Origin: Streptomyces sp. V1I1
GTDB taxonomy: Bacteria; Actinomycetota; Actinomycetes; Streptomycetales; Streptomycetaceae
Direction of reading: 5' to 3'
DNA: 64,000 nucleotides
Assembly: GCF_030817355.1 (NCBI RefSeq)
Contig: NZ_JAUSZH010000001.1
Coordinates: 6,076,501 to 6,140,500 of the forward strand
The notes beneath the pieces are model-generated. The model saw only the letters and a program-made list of their open reading frames with translations. It was not told where the DNA came from and ran no database searches. Each line of letters opens with the position of its first letter. The first letter of the stretch is position 1. Made by a program: the position numbers and the translations under genes. Below are positions 23,719 through 33,149 of this stretch, one piece after another.

Positions 23719-24930
23719 ATGACGCGCTTGCACGCACGGCTGCGCAGGGGGGCGGCTGCCGCCGTGGCGGCCGGGCTGCTGGTCATCTTCTTGCCCGCGG
23801 AATCCGCGTACTCCCAACCCACCCCAGAACCAACCGCATCCGCATCCGCATCCACCGCGTTCCCGCAGCTCACTCCCGCCGTGGCCACACAGTTGGACAA
23901 GGCAGTCACACAGGTCATGCGCGAAGCGAACGTGCCCGGCGTGACGGTTGGACTGTGGGTTCCGGGCAAGGGCAGTTACGTCCGCGCGTTCGGGGTCGCC
24001 GACAAGGCGACGGGCGCGCGTATGTCCACGGACCTGTATATGCGGATCGGGAGCGAAACCAAGACGTTTACCGTGACTGCCCTTCTCAAGCTGGTCGACC
24101 AGGGCAAAGTCGGTCTGGACGACCCGATCGGGAAGTACGTGGACGGTGTCCCCAACGGAGACCGGATCACCCTGCGCGAGCTGGCGGGGATGCGCAGCGG
24201 GCTCTTCAACTACTCCATGGACCCGGGATTCTTCAAGGCACTGACAAGCGATCCCCGACGGCCGTTCACGCCGCAGGAGTTGCTCGCGTATTCCTTCAAG
24301 CACCCTGTGCAGTTCCAGCCCGGTGAGAAGTTCGATTACTGCAACACCAACTTGATCCTGGTCGGCCTCGTGGTGGAGAAGGCCAGCGGTCAGCCCCTCG
24401 CGGAGTACATCAAGCGGAACGTCTTCGAACCGGCGGGCCTGAAACACACACTCTTCCCGAAGGCCGCGGAGTTCCCGACGCCGCACGCCCACGGCTACAC
24501 CGACCAGACGGCGACCGGCAAGGTCCAGGACGCGACGGACTGGAACCCCTCCTGGGGCTGGGCCGCCGGAGCCGTGATCTCCGACCTGAACGATCTGCGT
24601 AGCTGGGCCCACACCCTCGCCACCGGCACACTGCTCAGTCCGGCCACGCAGGCTCAGCGCCTGAAGATGTCCCCCAGCGGCCTGCCGGACACCGGTTACG
24701 GCCTGGGCATCTTCAATGTCGCGGGCTGGATCGGCCACAACGGCTCGCTGCCCGGGTACGAGTCCCTGGTCGTCTACCTGCCGGAGGCGAAGGCGACGCT
24801 GGTCGTGCTCCTCAACACGGACATCAACTACAAGGGGTCTGAACCGAGCACGCTCTTCGGCCAGGCGATCACCCGCATCGTGACCCCGCAACACATCTTC
24901 AAACTGCCCGCCCAGCCGGCGGGGCAGTGA
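23719..24930 (+). CDS. Secreted serine hydrolase (class C beta-lactamase / DD-peptidase family)
   Basis: 403 residues with a signal peptide (RLRRGAAAAVAAGLLVIF, cleavage near AYSQP) and a short Ser/Thr/Pro linker. Family S12 motifs: SETK near residue 113 (SxxK, nucleophilic Ser), YCNTN near residue 210 (YxN) and HNGSLPG near residue 338 (the HxG form of KTG). D-alanyl-D-alanine carboxypeptidase or esterase activity outside the cell is likely; the HxG rather than KTG third motif argues against a strong beta-lactamase. GGGAG eight bases before ATG 23719 supports the start. Confidence 0.92.
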   Translation: MTRLHARLRRGAAAAVAAGLLVIFLPAESAYSQPTPEPTASASASTAFPQLTPAVATQLDKAVTQVMREANVPGVTVGLWVPGKGSYVRAFGVADKATGARMSTDLYMRIGSETKTFTVTALLKLVDQGKVGLDDPIGKYVDGVPNGDRITLRELAGMRSGLFNYSMDPGFFKALTSDPRRPFTPQELLAYSFKHPVQFQPGEKFDYCNTNLILVGLVVEKASGQPLAEYIKRNVFEPAGLKHTLFPKAAEFPTPHAHGYTDQTATGKVQDATDWNPSWGWAAGAVISDLNDLRSWAHTLATGTLLSPATQAQRLKMSPSGLPDTGYGLGIFNVAGWIGHNGSLPGYESLVVYLPEAKATLVVLLNTDINYKGSEPSTLFGQAITRIVTPQHIFKLPAQPAGQ

Positions 24931-24960
24931 GCCAGGCCGGCCACTGGTACCGACTGAGAA

Positions 24961-25020
24961 GGGCCGTCGGCCACGCTCTCCGGTGAGGGAAGAGCACGGC
25001 CGACGGCCCACAGACGGCCC
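24961..25020. repeat. Repeated hairpin/terminator element, copy 1
   Basis: GGGCCGTCGGCC ... GGCCGACGGCCC forms a 12-base hairpin after the serine hydrolase, followed by CACAGACGGCCC. Nearly the same 60 bases recur at 28590-28649. Confidence 0.75.
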
Positions 25021-25085
25021 CGTTCTGGCCCTCCTCCTTGGGACCCGGCTTGAGGATTACCTCAGGCGTAAGACGACGGCCCAAG

Positions 25086-25108
25086 AGGCGGGGCGTACAG
25101 CCCCGCCT
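25086..25108. terminator. Terminator of the ABC operon
   Basis: Nine-base perfect stem (AGGCGGGGC, loop GTACA, GCCCCGCCT) 183 bases past the stop of the ATPase gene. The gap 25109-25290 shows no gene. Confidence 0.55.
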
Positions 25109-25290
25109 CACGGCGTAAGCGAGGATCAGGTGTCCGTGGTCGTCCGGGAGGAGTCACCTGGTGTCGAGGCATCTGGCTCCCTGTTTGGCTCCCTGCGGGA
25201 CTCATTGCTGAGGCTTGTTGCGCAGGAACTCATACAGTGCGGCAGCGACTTGGGATCGGGCGCGCCGTGCGACCCTGGGACCGGCCTGGG

Positions 25291-26079
25291 CTATGCGGCC
25301 TCCGCCTGGTCGGCGAGCAGCAGCTCGGACAACTGCTCCTGGGTAGCGGCGTATGCAGGGTGGTTGGTGATCGTCGCGCGGTCCCGAGGACGCGGGATCG
25401 GCACCGGGATGATGGTGCGTACCGACGGCTGCGGCGGGTTGGACATGACCACGATCCGGTCGGCGAGCAGAATCGCCTCATCGAGCCCGTGCGTGACCAT
25501 GAGTACCTTCTCTGTCTCCGACTCGTTGCCCCACAGCTCGACGAGTTGTTGCTGCAATCGCGAGCGAGTGAGCGCGTCCAGCGCACCGAACGGCTCGTCC
25601 AGCAGCAGGGTGCGGGGTCCCACGGCGAAGGCCCTGGCGACCGCGGCGCGCTGAGCCATGCCGCCCGACACCTGACCTGGGCGCTTTTCGCGGTGCTCCC
25701 ACAGCCCGACAGCGGTCAGATACCGCTCGACCATGTCGTCGGCCTTTGTCCGAGACCAGTCCGGCCGTGCCGCGCGGACGGCCTCGCGCACATTGGAGAG
25801 AAGGCTCAGCCGGGGCAGCAGTGAGTAGTTCTGGAAGACCATCGCCCGTTCGGGCCCCGGCCCGGTGACAGTCTGACCGTCCACCACGACCTCACCCGCG
25901 TCCGGGCGGACCAGCCCACCGACCAGATTGAGCAGCGTCGACTTGCCGCAGCCCGAGTGGCCGATGAAGGAGACGAACTCCCCTTCGTCGACGGTCAGGT
26001 CGACACCCCGCAGGACATGCTGAGCGGCTGCCCCCCTTCGGCGGAACGTCTTGTGCAGCCCGCGGATCTCGACGGTCAC
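25291..26079 (-). CDS. ABC transporter ATP-binding protein (nitrate/sulfonate type)
   Basis: 262 residues. Walker A GHSGCGKSTLLNL near residue 40, Q-loop region FQNYSLLPRLSLL, signature VSGGMAQRAAVA near residue 138, Walker B TLLLDEPFGALDALT near residue 160 and switch His in VMVTHGLDEA. It belongs to the NrtD/SsuB/TauB group and powers import with the two genes upstream. Its GTG overlaps the permease stop (GTGA), so translation is coupled. The last gene of the operon. Confidence 0.93.
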   Translation of the reverse strand: MTVEIRGLHKTFRRRGAAAQHVLRGVDLTVDEGEFVSFIGHSGCGKSTLLNLVGGLVRPDAGEVVVDGQTVTGPGPERAMVFQNYSLLPRLSLLSNVREAVRAARPDWSRTKADDMVERYLTAVGLWEHREKRPGQVSGGMAQRAAVARAFAVGPRTLLLDEPFGALDALTRSRLQQQLVELWGNESETEKVLMVTHGLDEAILLADRIVVMSNPPQPSVRTIIPVPIPRPRDRATITNHPAYAATQEQLSELLLADQAEAA

Positions 26080-26957
26080 GACTGAACCTCCTCGATAGCC
26101 ACCTTGCGCGAAACCCGCACGAGAATCACGTCAAGGACCAGGCCGACAAGGCCGATGAGCACGATCGCGGCGACGACTGTGCTGAGGTTCCCGGCGTTGT
26201 ACGAGTCCCACACGAAGAACCCGATCCCCGCATTGCCGGAGAGCATCTCGACCGCCACGATGACCATCCATGCGATGCCCATCGACAGCCGCAGTCCGGT
26301 GATGATGGACGGCAAAGCGTTGGGCACGAGCACATGCCGTAGGTAGGCCACGCGGCCGAACCGGAAGACTCGCGCAACGTTGCGGTGGTCCCGCGGGATC
26401 TCCGCCGCGCCGGCCGCGGTGTTGAGAAGCGTCGGCCAGAGCGCGGTAATGAAGATCACGAATACCGAGGCCTGGTCAGCGTCCTTGAACACGGCCAGCC
26501 AGATCGGGAACCAGGCCAGCGGCGACACGGGACGCAGCACCTGCACCACCGGGTTGAACGCCAGCCAGGCCCGGCGGCTCGCGCCGATGAGCAGGCCGGC
26601 CAGTACCCCGACCACAGCGGCCAGCGCGAAGCCGGTGAACACCCGCTGCAGCGAGATGCCCAGTTGACGGCCTATTCCCTTGTCGTTCGGGCCATTGTCG
26701 TAGAACGGATCCGCGAGCAGGTCAACCAGCGCCCGGGCCCCGTCGAGCGGGGTCGGGACGTCAGCTGACCGGGACGCGGCAAGCTGCCAGAGCAGCACGA
26801 TGGCGGCAGTGCCGACCACGGCCCAGCCGATGCCGCGGCCGATCTCGGCGAGCCGGCTCCCCCAGACGCCGGGGTCGGGCGGGCCGGACGGTTGTGGCCC
26901 GGTGGCCGGCGCCACTGCAGGATCAGCCTGGTCCGTGCCGGTCAGCGACGTGGTCAT
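26076..26957 (-). CDS. ABC transporter permease (NrtB-like)
   Basis: 293 residues with about six membrane segments. A Pro/Gly-rich soluble N-terminus of 40 residues precedes VVGTAAIVLLWQLA. The cytoplasmic EAA-type loop, contact point for the ATPase, falls around AGAAEIPRDHRNVARVFRFG. SPLAWFPIWLAVF is diagnostic of NitT/TauT-type permeases. The start overlaps the stop of the binding-protein gene (ATGA). Confidence 0.93.
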   Translation of the reverse strand: MTTSLTGTDQADPAVAPATGPQPSGPPDPGVWGSRLAEIGRGIGWAVVGTAAIVLLWQLAASRSADVPTPLDGARALVDLLADPFYDNGPNDKGIGRQLGISLQRVFTGFALAAVVGVLAGLLIGASRRAWLAFNPVVQVLRPVSPLAWFPIWLAVFKDADQASVFVIFITALWPTLLNTAAGAAEIPRDHRNVARVFRFGRVAYLRHVLVPNALPSIITGLRLSMGIAWMVIVAVEMLSGNAGIGFFVWDSYNAGNLSTVVAAIVLIGLVGLVLDVILVRVSRKVAIEEVQS

Positions 26958-28186
26958 TTCCGCTTCGCCTCCTCCTGGGGCTTGGCAGGGTCGAACGTTG
27001 CGCCATCGAGCTTGACGGGGAACGGGCTCATGTCGTCGCCCGGTACGTCGATGCCCTCCTTGCCGGCGACCTCTTCATAGAGGTCTCGCAGGACGATCTC
27101 ATCGGCGATCTTGGCGTAGGGCGGCGCTTCCTTCAGCAGTCCGAAGCGCTGATACTGACTCAGGAACCAGATCGCGTGCGCGCGCCGTGGCGCGGAGGCC
27201 TTGCCGTCGCGGAAGAACATCATCTGGTCGCCGCTGTACTTCTTCTCGCCGAGGTCCGCTCCCAGCTCGTAGGTCCCCAGCAGCCGGCCTTCGATGTCCT
27301 TCGCAGGCGCGTTGACGTACTTCGCGGCGCCGATCGTCGTCGCCGCCTTGGCGCGGTTGTCCAGGTCATCGAGCCACTTCGCCGCCTTGAGGATGGCCCC
27401 CATCACGTCGGCCAGGACTCCTTTGCGCTCAGTTACGAACTTGGCGCCCGCGACCAGGGCCTTCTCCGGGTGGTGCTGCCACAGGTCCTGGGTGGTCAGA
27501 TGAGTGAAGCCGATGCCTTGCTGGACGGCGACGGCGTTCCAGGGTTCCCCGACGCAATAGCCGTCCATGTTGCCGACCTTCATATTGGCAACCATCTGCG
27601 GTGGCGGGACCGGAACGATCTTGACGTCCGACAGATCGGCCTTGGTGGCTTTCAGCCAGTAGCGCAGCCAGGTGTCGTGCGTGCCGCCAGGGAAGGTCAT
27701 GGCCAGGGTCGGCGACTTCTTCTCCAGCAGTGCCCGGGCGGCATCCAGGTCCGCGTAGCCGGCGTCGGCGAAGTCCTTCTTGAGGGTGATGGCCTGGCCG
27801 TTGTTGTTGAGCACCATGGCTATCTTGAGGTCGGTCGAACCCGTGCCCGCGATCTTTGATGCAACGGACAGGGGGAGGCTGAAGAGGGCATGAGCGGCAT
27901 CGATCTGCCCGTTGAGCAGGTTGTCCCGGGTGGCCGGCCACGAGGCCTGCTTGATCAATTCGACGTTGAGGTCGCGCTCGGCGAAGTACCCGAGTTCCTT
28001 CGCCATCACCAACGGAGCACAGTCGGTCAACGCGATGAACCCAAGTCGCACGGTACGGCCGGGCTTGGCTGATGAGGACTTCTCGTCGGCGGATCCGCAC
28101 GCGGCGAGGGCGCTGCCCAGCGAGGCAGTGAGGGCGGCTGTTCCAGTAAGGCGCAGGAAGCCTCTGCGCCCGAGGTTGTTCTCCAT
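26954..28186 (-). CDS. Substrate-binding lipoprotein, NrtA/CmpA-like
   Basis: About 410 residues from ATG 28186. The N-terminus has a twin-arginine motif (GRRGFLRLTG) followed by a hydrophobic stretch and the lipobox LAAC, so it is probably Tat-exported and lipid-anchored. GFIALTDCAPLVMAKELGYF and GYCVGEPWNAVAVQQGIGF match NrtA/CmpA proteins that bind nitrate, nitrite or bicarbonate. A start 14 codons earlier (ATG 28228) would add residues before the signal. With the permease and ATPase it makes a complete importer lying between two GlnR-controlled synthetase genes, which favours a nitrogen oxyanion, though sulfonates remain possible. Confidence 0.9.
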   Translation of the reverse strand: MENNLGRRGFLRLTGTAALTASLGSALAACGSADEKSSSAKPGRTVRLGFIALTDCAPLVMAKELGYFAERDLNVELIKQASWPATRDNLLNGQIDAAHALFSLPLSVASKIAGTGSTDLKIAMVLNNNGQAITLKKDFADAGYADLDAARALLEKKSPTLAMTFPGGTHDTWLRYWLKATKADLSDVKIVPVPPPQMVANMKVGNMDGYCVGEPWNAVAVQQGIGFTHLTTQDLWQHHPEKALVAGAKFVTERKGVLADVMGAILKAAKWLDDLDNRAKAATTIGAAKYVNAPAKDIEGRLLGTYELGADLGEKKYSGDQMMFFRDGKASAPRRAHAIWFLSQYQRFGLLKEAPPYAKIADEIVLRDLYEEVAGKEGIDVPGDDMSPFPVKLDGATFDPAKPQEEAKRK

Positions 28187-28313
28187 GGCCAGAACGTAGG
28201 GGTCCACCGCGACGGCGGAATTGCGCATATGTCAAGGGCGTAAATCACACATCTCGCAGCTCCATGGGCACGCAGTGTGAGGAGGGGGAAACGAACCGCG
28301 ACTCGTCCGGAGT

Positions 28314-28588
28314 TCACAGAGAACGGTGGTGTGCACCTGTGCTGAGCAGGACATGGTGGAGAGCGGGATGAGCGTCGACACCCGCATTCGGACCGGCCTT
28401 GAGGTCGAGCCCGGACCGGCCATGTGGCCATCGCCCGTCGCCGGGGCGACGGTCGGCCCCGGCGGACAGGAACCGGCCCACCGCCACGTCCAGCGCGTCA
28501 CCGTCGACGTGTTCCAGCAGACGGCGGACGGTGGCGGCGTGCGGGGCCGGCACCGTCAGGTGCGCGCGTCGGGCCGGCACCCATGAAA
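28314..28588 (-). pseudogene. Transposase relic (ISAs1-like)
   Basis: About 90 codons reading HLTVPAPHAATVRRLLEHVD, GDALDVAVGRFLSAGAD and later DAHPALHHVLLSTG. The first part resembles the start of ISAs1-type transposases (TVRRVLERVDGDALDAAVG...). The downstream part no longer follows the family and no inverted repeats were seen. The relic fills most of the gap between the transporter and glnA. The family call is from memory and tentative. Confidence 0.45.
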
Positions 28589-28589
28589 A

Positions 28590-28649
28590 CGGCCGTCGGC
28601 CGCGCCTTCCGGGAGCGGAAGAACACGGCCGACGGCCCACAGACGGCCC
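28590..28649. repeat. Repeated hairpin/terminator element, copy 2
   Basis: CGGCCGTCGGCC ... GGCCGACGGCC plus CACAGACGGCCC, nearly identical to 24961-25020. It lies just past the glnA stop at 28685 and can serve as its terminator. Confidence 0.75.
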
Positions 28650-28684
28650 AGGCGAGCGGAAACCCGCTCCGACCTGCGGCGTTC

Positions 28685-30094
28685 TTAGATGTCGAAGTAC
28701 AGCTCGAACTCGTGCGGGTGCGGCCGCAGCTGGATCGGCGCGATCTCGTGCGTCCGCTTGTAGTCGATCCACGTCTCGATCAGGTCCGACGTGAACACCC
28801 CGCCCACCTGCAGGTACTCGTTGTCCGCCTCCAGGGCCTCCAGCACCGCCGGGAGCGAGGTCGGGACCTGCGGGACGCTCGCGTGCTCGTCGGGGGCGAG
28901 CTCGTAGAGGTCCTTGTCGATCGGCTCCGCCGGCTCGATCTTGTTCTTGACGCCGTCGAGGCCCGCGAGCAGCAGTGCCGAGAACGCCAGGTACGGGTTC
29001 GACGACGGGTCCGGCGCGCGGAACTCCACGCGCTTCGCCTTCGGGTTCGAGCCCGTGATCGGGATGCGCATCGCCGCCGAACGGTTGCGCTGCGAGTAGA
29101 CCAGGTTGACCGGCGCCTCGAAGCCCGGGACCAGGCGGTGGTACGAGTTCACCGTCGGGTTCGTGAAGGCCAGCAGCGACGGGGCGTGCTTCAGGATGCC
29201 GCCGATGTAGTAGCGGGCGGTGTCCGAGAGGCCCGCGTAGCCCTGCTCGTCGTAGAACAGCGGGGAGCCGCCCTGCCACAGGGACTGGTGGACGTGCATG
29301 CCCGAGCCGTTGTCGCCGAAGATCGGCTTCGGCATGAAGGTCGCGGTCTTGCCGTTGCGCCAGGCGACGTTCTTCACGATGTACTTGAAGAGCATCAGGT
29401 CGTCGGCCGCGGCCAGCAGCGTGTTGAACTTGTAGTTGATCTCCGCCTGGCCGGCCGTGCCCACCTCGTGGTGCTGGCGCTCGACCTGGAGGCCGGACGC
29501 CTCCAGCTCCAGGGAGATCTCGGCACGCAGGTCGGCGAAGTGGTCGACCGGCGGGGCCGGGAAGTAGCCGCCCTTGTAGCGGACCTTGTAGCCGCGGTTG
29601 TCCTCGACCGCACCGGTGTTCCAGGCGCCGGCCTCGGAGTCGATGTGGTAGAAGCCCTCGTTCGACGTGGTGTTGAAGCGCACCGAGTCGAAGACGTAGA
29701 ACTCGGCCTCGGGGCCGAAGTACGCCGTGTCGGCGATGCCGGTGGAGGCGAGGTACGCCTCCGCCTTCTTGGCGATGTTGCGCGGGTCACGGCTGTACTG
29801 CTCGCCCGTGATCGGGTCGTGGATGAAGAAGTTGATGTTGAGCGTCTTGTCCTTGCGGAACGCGTCGAGCCGCGCCGTCGACAGGTCCGCGCGCAGCGCC
29901 ATGTCGGACTCGTGGATCGCCTGGAAGCCGCGGATCGACGAGCCGTCGAAGGCCAGCTCGTCGGACGGGTCGAACGCCGTCGCCGGGATCGTGAAGTGCT
30001 GCATCACGCCGGGAAGATCGCAGAACCGGACGTCGACCATCTTGACGTCGTTGTCCGCGATGAACTTCTTGGCGTCGTCGGCGTTCTGGAACAT
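28685..30094 (-). CDS. glnA: Glutamine synthetase type I
   Basis: 469 residues, the full GSI length. ATG 30094 has GGAGGAG five bases before it. Signatures: FDGSSIRGF near residue 50, [12 protein letters not shown] near residue 127, [12 protein letters not shown] near residue 265, and [10 protein letters not shown] near residue 340. Tyr in [11 protein letters not shown] is the site adenylylated by GlnE in family members, so post-translational shut-off is expected, unlike GlnII. A GlnR box lies about 100-136 bases upstream. It is divergent from an RDD gene. Makes glutamine from glutamate, ammonia and ATP as the main assimilatory enzyme. Confidence 0.98.
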   Translation of the reverse strand: MFQNADDAKKFIADNDVKMVDVRFCDLPGVMQHFTIPATAFDPSDELAFDGSSIRGFQAIHESDMALRADLSTARLDAFRKDKTLNINFFIHDPITGEQYSRDPRNIAKKAEAYLASTGIADTAYFGPEAEFYVFDSVRFNTTSNEGFYHIDSEAGAWNTGAVEDNRGYKVRYKGGYFPAPPVDHFADLRAEISLELEASGLQVERQHHEVGTAGQAEINYKFNTLLAAADDLMLFKYIVKNVAWRNGKTATFMPKPIFGDNGSGMHVHQSLWQGGSPLFYDEQGYAGLSDTARYYIGGILKHAPSLLAFTNPTVNSYHRLVPGFEAPVNLVYSQRNRSAAMRIPITGSNPKAKRVEFRAPDPSSNPYLAFSALLLAGLDGVKNKIEPAEPIDKDLYELAPDEHASVPQVPTSLPAVLEALEADNEYLQVGGVFTSDLIETWIDYKRTHEIAPIQLRPHPHEFELYFDI

Positions 30095-30192
30095 CCAACT
30101 CCTCCTACTCCCGACCCGGGAAGGGCGGGGTTGTAGCTCTTCGTGCGGCCAGTGCGGTGGCACACGCTGAGACCCGACCTTAAGCAGGCGGG

Positions 30193-30230
30193 ATTTCTCA
30201 AGCATGACCCATTTGTTTCGCCGAAGTTAA
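30193..30230 (-). promoter_or_regulatory. GlnR box upstream of glnA
   Basis: On the minus strand TTAAC-n6-GAAAC-n6-GTCAT-n6-GAAAT, matching the GlnR consensus in all spacings. It lies 99 to 136 bases before the glnA start and 74 bases before the divergent RDD gene. Confidence 0.88.
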
Positions 30231-30303
30231 CCGGGCCGGGAGTCGAAGCCGCGTCAAGGCCCCGCCTTCAGGTGGGTGAAACCGGGCGCAGTACCGTGTA
30301 CGG

Positions 30304-30771
30304 GTGGACAACAGGCAAGCAATCGGATCGTGGCTCTCCGGACCCCGCGCGGCCGCCGAGGACATGGGCGCCGACTTCGGTCACCGGGGTGAGCGGCTGG
30401 GTCTGCCGGAGGCGGGACCGGGCTCCATCGCCCCCCTCGGGCGGCGCTTCGGCGCCGTCCTCATCGACTGGGGGCTGTGCCTCCTGATCGCATACGGACT
30501 GTTCGCGAACGGTGACCGGCAGGGCTCCGGGAACTGGGCGCTCGGCATCTTCCTCGTACTGAGCGTGCTGACCGTCGGAACCGTCGGCTTCACGCCCGGC
30601 AAGCGGATCCTCAGGCTGCGCGTCATCTCCGAGGACGGCGGGCGGCTCGGGATCTTCCGGGTTCTCGTACGCAGCGTGCTCCTCTGCCTCGCGATCCCGG
30701 CCCTCATCTGGGACCGCGACGGGCGCGGGCTGCACGACCGCCTCGCCCGCGCCGTACAGGTGAGGATCTGA
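30304..30771 (+). CDS. RDD-family membrane protein
   Basis: 155 residues, GTG start. RRFGAVLIDWGLCLLIAYG near residue 48 has the Arg-Asp pattern that names the family. Three hydrophobic helices follow, with GFTPGKRILRLRVI between the second and third and WDRDGRGLHDRLARAVQV at the end. Cellular role unknown; RDD proteins are thought to handle ions or to be accessory membrane factors. Conserved next to glnA in Streptomyces, as I recall. It ends just before a 17-base hairpin. Confidence 0.9.
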   Translation: MDNRQAIGSWLSGPRAAAEDMGADFGHRGERLGLPEAGPGSIAPLGRRFGAVLIDWGLCLLIAYGLFANGDRQGSGNWALGIFLVLSVLTVGTVGFTPGKRILRLRVISEDGGRLGIFRVLVRSVLLCLAIPALIWDRDGRGLHDRLARAVQVRI

Positions 30772-30787
30772 CCCGGTAGAGGAAATA

Positions 30788-30825
30788 CGGAGGCGGCCCG
30801 GACGCATTCGTCCGGGCCGCCTCCG
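30788..30825. terminator. Bidirectional terminator
   Basis: Perfect 17-base stem (30788-30804 with 30809-30825) and a four-base CATT loop between convergent genes ending at 30771 and 30853. Confidence 0.88.
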
Positions 30826-30852
30826 TGTCTCGTACGCGTATCTCGTACGAGG

Positions 30853-31560
30853 TCAGCGCATCTTCCCGCCCCGCGGCATCCGCATACCCTTCGGCATCGG
30901 ACCCTTCGGCAGCGGCATGTTGCTCATCAGGTCGCCCATCGCCCGCAAGCGGTCGTTCGCCGCCGTGACCTGCGGCCCGGTGAGCACCCGCGGCAGCTTC
31001 AGCATCGTCGTGCGCAGCTTCTTCAGCGGCACCTGGCCCTCGCCGGTGCCCACGATGATGTCGTGCACCGGCACGTCCACCACAATGCGCGCCATCTTCT
31101 TCTTCTCGGCCGCCAGCAGCGACTTCAGCCGGTTCGGGTTGCCCTCCGCCACCAGCACGATGCCGGCCTTGCCGACCGCCCGGTGCACCACGTCCTGGCT
31201 GCGGTTCATCGCCACCGCCGGAGTCGTGCTCCAGCCGCGGCCCACGTTCTCCAGCACCGCGGCCGCCGCGCCCGGCTGGCCTTCCATCTGCCCGAAGGCC
31301 GCTCGCTCGGCGCGGCGTCCGAAGACGATCGCCATCGCGAGGAAGGCCAGCAGGAATCCGAGGATGCCCAGATAAACGGGGTGGTCGATCAAGAATCCGA
31401 TCGCGAGGAAGACACCGAAGGTGACGATTCCCACAGCCGCGACGACAAGACCGACCTTCGAGTCGGCCTTCCGGGTCATCTTGTACGTCAGGGCGATCTG
31501 CTTCAGTCGCCCGGGGTTCGCAGCAGCGTCAGCGCTGTCTGAGTTTGCCTTCCTCGCCAT
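30853..31560 (-). CDS. DUF4191 membrane protein
   Basis: 235 residues, ATG 31560. Charged N-terminus (KANSDSADAAANPGRLKQIALTYKMTRK in overlapping parts), two adjacent membrane helices at about residues 36-57 and 62-80, then a soluble domain with AAAVLENVGRGWSTTPAVA, VLVAEGNPNRLKSLL and VPVHDIIVGTGEGQVPL. The tail is rich in Met, Pro and Lys (KGPMPKGMRMPRGGKMR). This is the actinobacterial DUF4191 family, of unknown role, found beside lipA. Gene order suggests a link to lipoylation or to membrane quality control, but nothing in the sequence shows it. Confidence 0.88.
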   Translation of the reverse strand: MARKANSDSADAAANPGRLKQIALTYKMTRKADSKVGLVVAAVGIVTFGVFLAIGFLIDHPVYLGILGFLLAFLAMAIVFGRRAERAAFGQMEGQPGAAAAVLENVGRGWSTTPAVAMNRSQDVVHRAVGKAGIVLVAEGNPNRLKSLLAAEKKKMARIVVDVPVHDIIVGTGEGQVPLKKLRTTMLKLPRVLTGPQVTAANDRLRAMGDLMSNMPLPKGPMPKGMRMPRGGKMR

Positions 31561-31579
31561 AACCAGAAGTTTACGTGGC

Positions 31580-31789
31580 TCAGGAAGTGCGGTCGGCCAC
31601 GGCCTCCAGTACATGCTGCGCCTCGACCCGGTCCTTGGCCCGGCGCCGGTCTTCGAGGACCGCCGTCCATGCGTTCCTGCGGGCGGTGCGCTGGCCGCTG
31701 CCCAGGAGCAGCGACTCCATGGCGCGCAGGGCATCGGTGACGGACGGGATGGCGGTAGCGCGTACGGGACGAACCGGCGCGGCCTGCAT
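31580..31789 (-). CDS. Small conserved protein beside lipA
   Basis: 69 residues from ATG 31789 with GAGGGGGG eight bases upstream. A helix-rich chain (SVTDALRAMESLLLGSGQRT; RRNAWTAVLEDRRRAKDRVE) without membrane segments. It lies 19 bases before the DUF4191 gene on the same strand, so the two are probably one transcript. Function unknown. The 290 bases upstream hold a 17-base direct repeat but no gene. Confidence 0.7.
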   Translation of the reverse strand: MQAAPVRPVRATAIPSVTDALRAMESLLLGSGQRTARRNAWTAVLEDRRRAKDRVEAQHVLEAVADRTS

Positions 31790-31860
31790 GTGGATGTCCC
31801 CCCTCGGGGTGAGATCGGGGTGCGAGACGAAGAGCGGGAGCGGTGCGGGGCGGTACGGAG

Positions 31861-31902
31861 AGCGGTGCGTGCTGTGCACAGAGCGAGCGGTGCGTGCTGT
31901 GC
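31861..31902. repeat. 17-base direct repeat
   Basis: AGCGGTGCGTGCTGTGC at 31861-31877 and exactly again at 31886-31902 (25-base period), 72-113 bases before the small gene's ATG. Confidence 0.7.
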
Positions 31903-32081
31903 GTAAGCCCAGGGTCACTGATTGGTGTTACCAGGGCGTGACCGACTGGTCAAACACCGATGAAACCTTTATGCGCCGTGCCCGAACGCGGACACGGCCC
32001 GTACGCCGCCCCCGACCTGCGGGGAGGGTACGAGCCGCGTCAAACTCGCCATTACTGGCCAGTAGTTGTCTGTGCCCGAAT

Positions 32082-33047
32082 TCACACGGCTTGCGACGAG
32101 GCGACTGCGCCCCGGCGCTCGATCGCCTGCTGGTACAGCCGGCCCGCGCGGTACGAGGAACGGACCAGCGGACCCGACATCACACCGGAAAAGCCGATCT
32201 CCTCGGCCTCCTCCTTCAGCTCCACGAACTCGTGCGGCTTCACCCAGCGCTCGACCGGGTGGTGGCGTACGGAAGGACGCAGATACTGGGTGATCGTGAT
32301 CACCTCACAGCCCGCTTCGTGCAGGTGCCGCAGCGCCTCGCTGACCTCCTCGCGCTCCTCGCCCATGCCCAGGATGAGGTTCGACTTGGTGACCAGGCCC
32401 GCCTCGCGGGCACGCGTGATGACCTCGAGGGAGCGCTCGTAACGGAAGCCGGGGCGGATCCGCTTGAAGATCCGCGGCACGGTCTCGACGTTGTGCGCGA
32501 GCACCTCCGGGCGGGACGAGAAGACCTCGGCCAGCTGCTCCGGCACCGCGTTGAAGTCGGGGATGAGGAGCTCGACCTTGGTGCGGCCCGCCTCGCGCTC
32601 CGACGTCATCGAGTGGATCTGGCGCACCGTCTCGGCGTACAGCCAGGCGCCGCCGTCCTCCAGGTCGTCGCGCGCGACGCCGGTGATGGTGGCGTAGTTC
32701 AGGTCCATGGTGACCACGGACTCGCCGACGCGGCGCGGCTCGTCGAGGTCGAGGGCGGCGGGCTTGCCGGTGTCGATCTGGCAGAAGTCGCATCGCCGGG
32801 TGCACTGGTCGCCACCGATGAGGAAGGTCGCCTCGCGGTCCTCCCAGCATTCGTAGATGTTCGGACAGCCGGCCTCCTGGCACACGGTGTGCAGACCCTC
32901 GCTCTTCACGAGCTTCTGCATCTGCGTGTACTCGGGACCCATCTTCGCCCGGGTCTTGATCCACTCGGGCTTGCGCTCGATGGGCGTCTGGCTGTTCCGG
33001 ACCTCCAGGCGCAGCATCTTGCGTCCGTCGGGTGCGACTGCGGACAC
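32082..33047 (-). CDS. lipA: Lipoyl synthase
   Basis: 321 residues, GTG 33047 with GGGAG seven bases before it. Radical-SAM enzyme that inserts two sulfurs into protein-bound octanoyl groups. The radical cluster ligands are CTRRCDFC (CxxxCxxC) near residue 80; the auxiliary cluster ligands are [12 protein letters not shown] near residue 55 plus the C-terminal RSSYRA serine region. NETVPR-type sequence is seen as [16 protein letters not shown]. Acts on the E2 and other lipoyl-domain proteins, one of which is encoded at 54-56 kb. It follows lipB on the same strand after 102 bases. Confidence 0.98.
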   Translation of the reverse strand: MSAVAPDGRKMLRLEVRNSQTPIERKPEWIKTRAKMGPEYTQMQKLVKSEGLHTVCQEAGCPNIYECWEDREATFLIGGDQCTRRCDFCQIDTGKPAALDLDEPRRVGESVVTMDLNYATITGVARDDLEDGGAWLYAETVRQIHSMTSEREAGRTKVELLIPDFNAVPEQLAEVFSSRPEVLAHNVETVPRIFKRIRPGFRYERSLEVITRAREAGLVTKSNLILGMGEEREEVSEALRHLHEAGCEVITITQYLRPSVRHHPVERWVKPHEFVELKEEAEEIGFSGVMSGPLVRSSYRAGRLYQQAIERRGAVASSQAV

Positions 33048-33149
33048 GTCCGGCTCCCTACGACTTCGATTCTTCGGCGGACACCAGGGTACGCCCGTTA
33101 TTTGTGTGGCCCTACGTCTGGCCAACCCCAGGCCGCAGGGGTGCATTCC

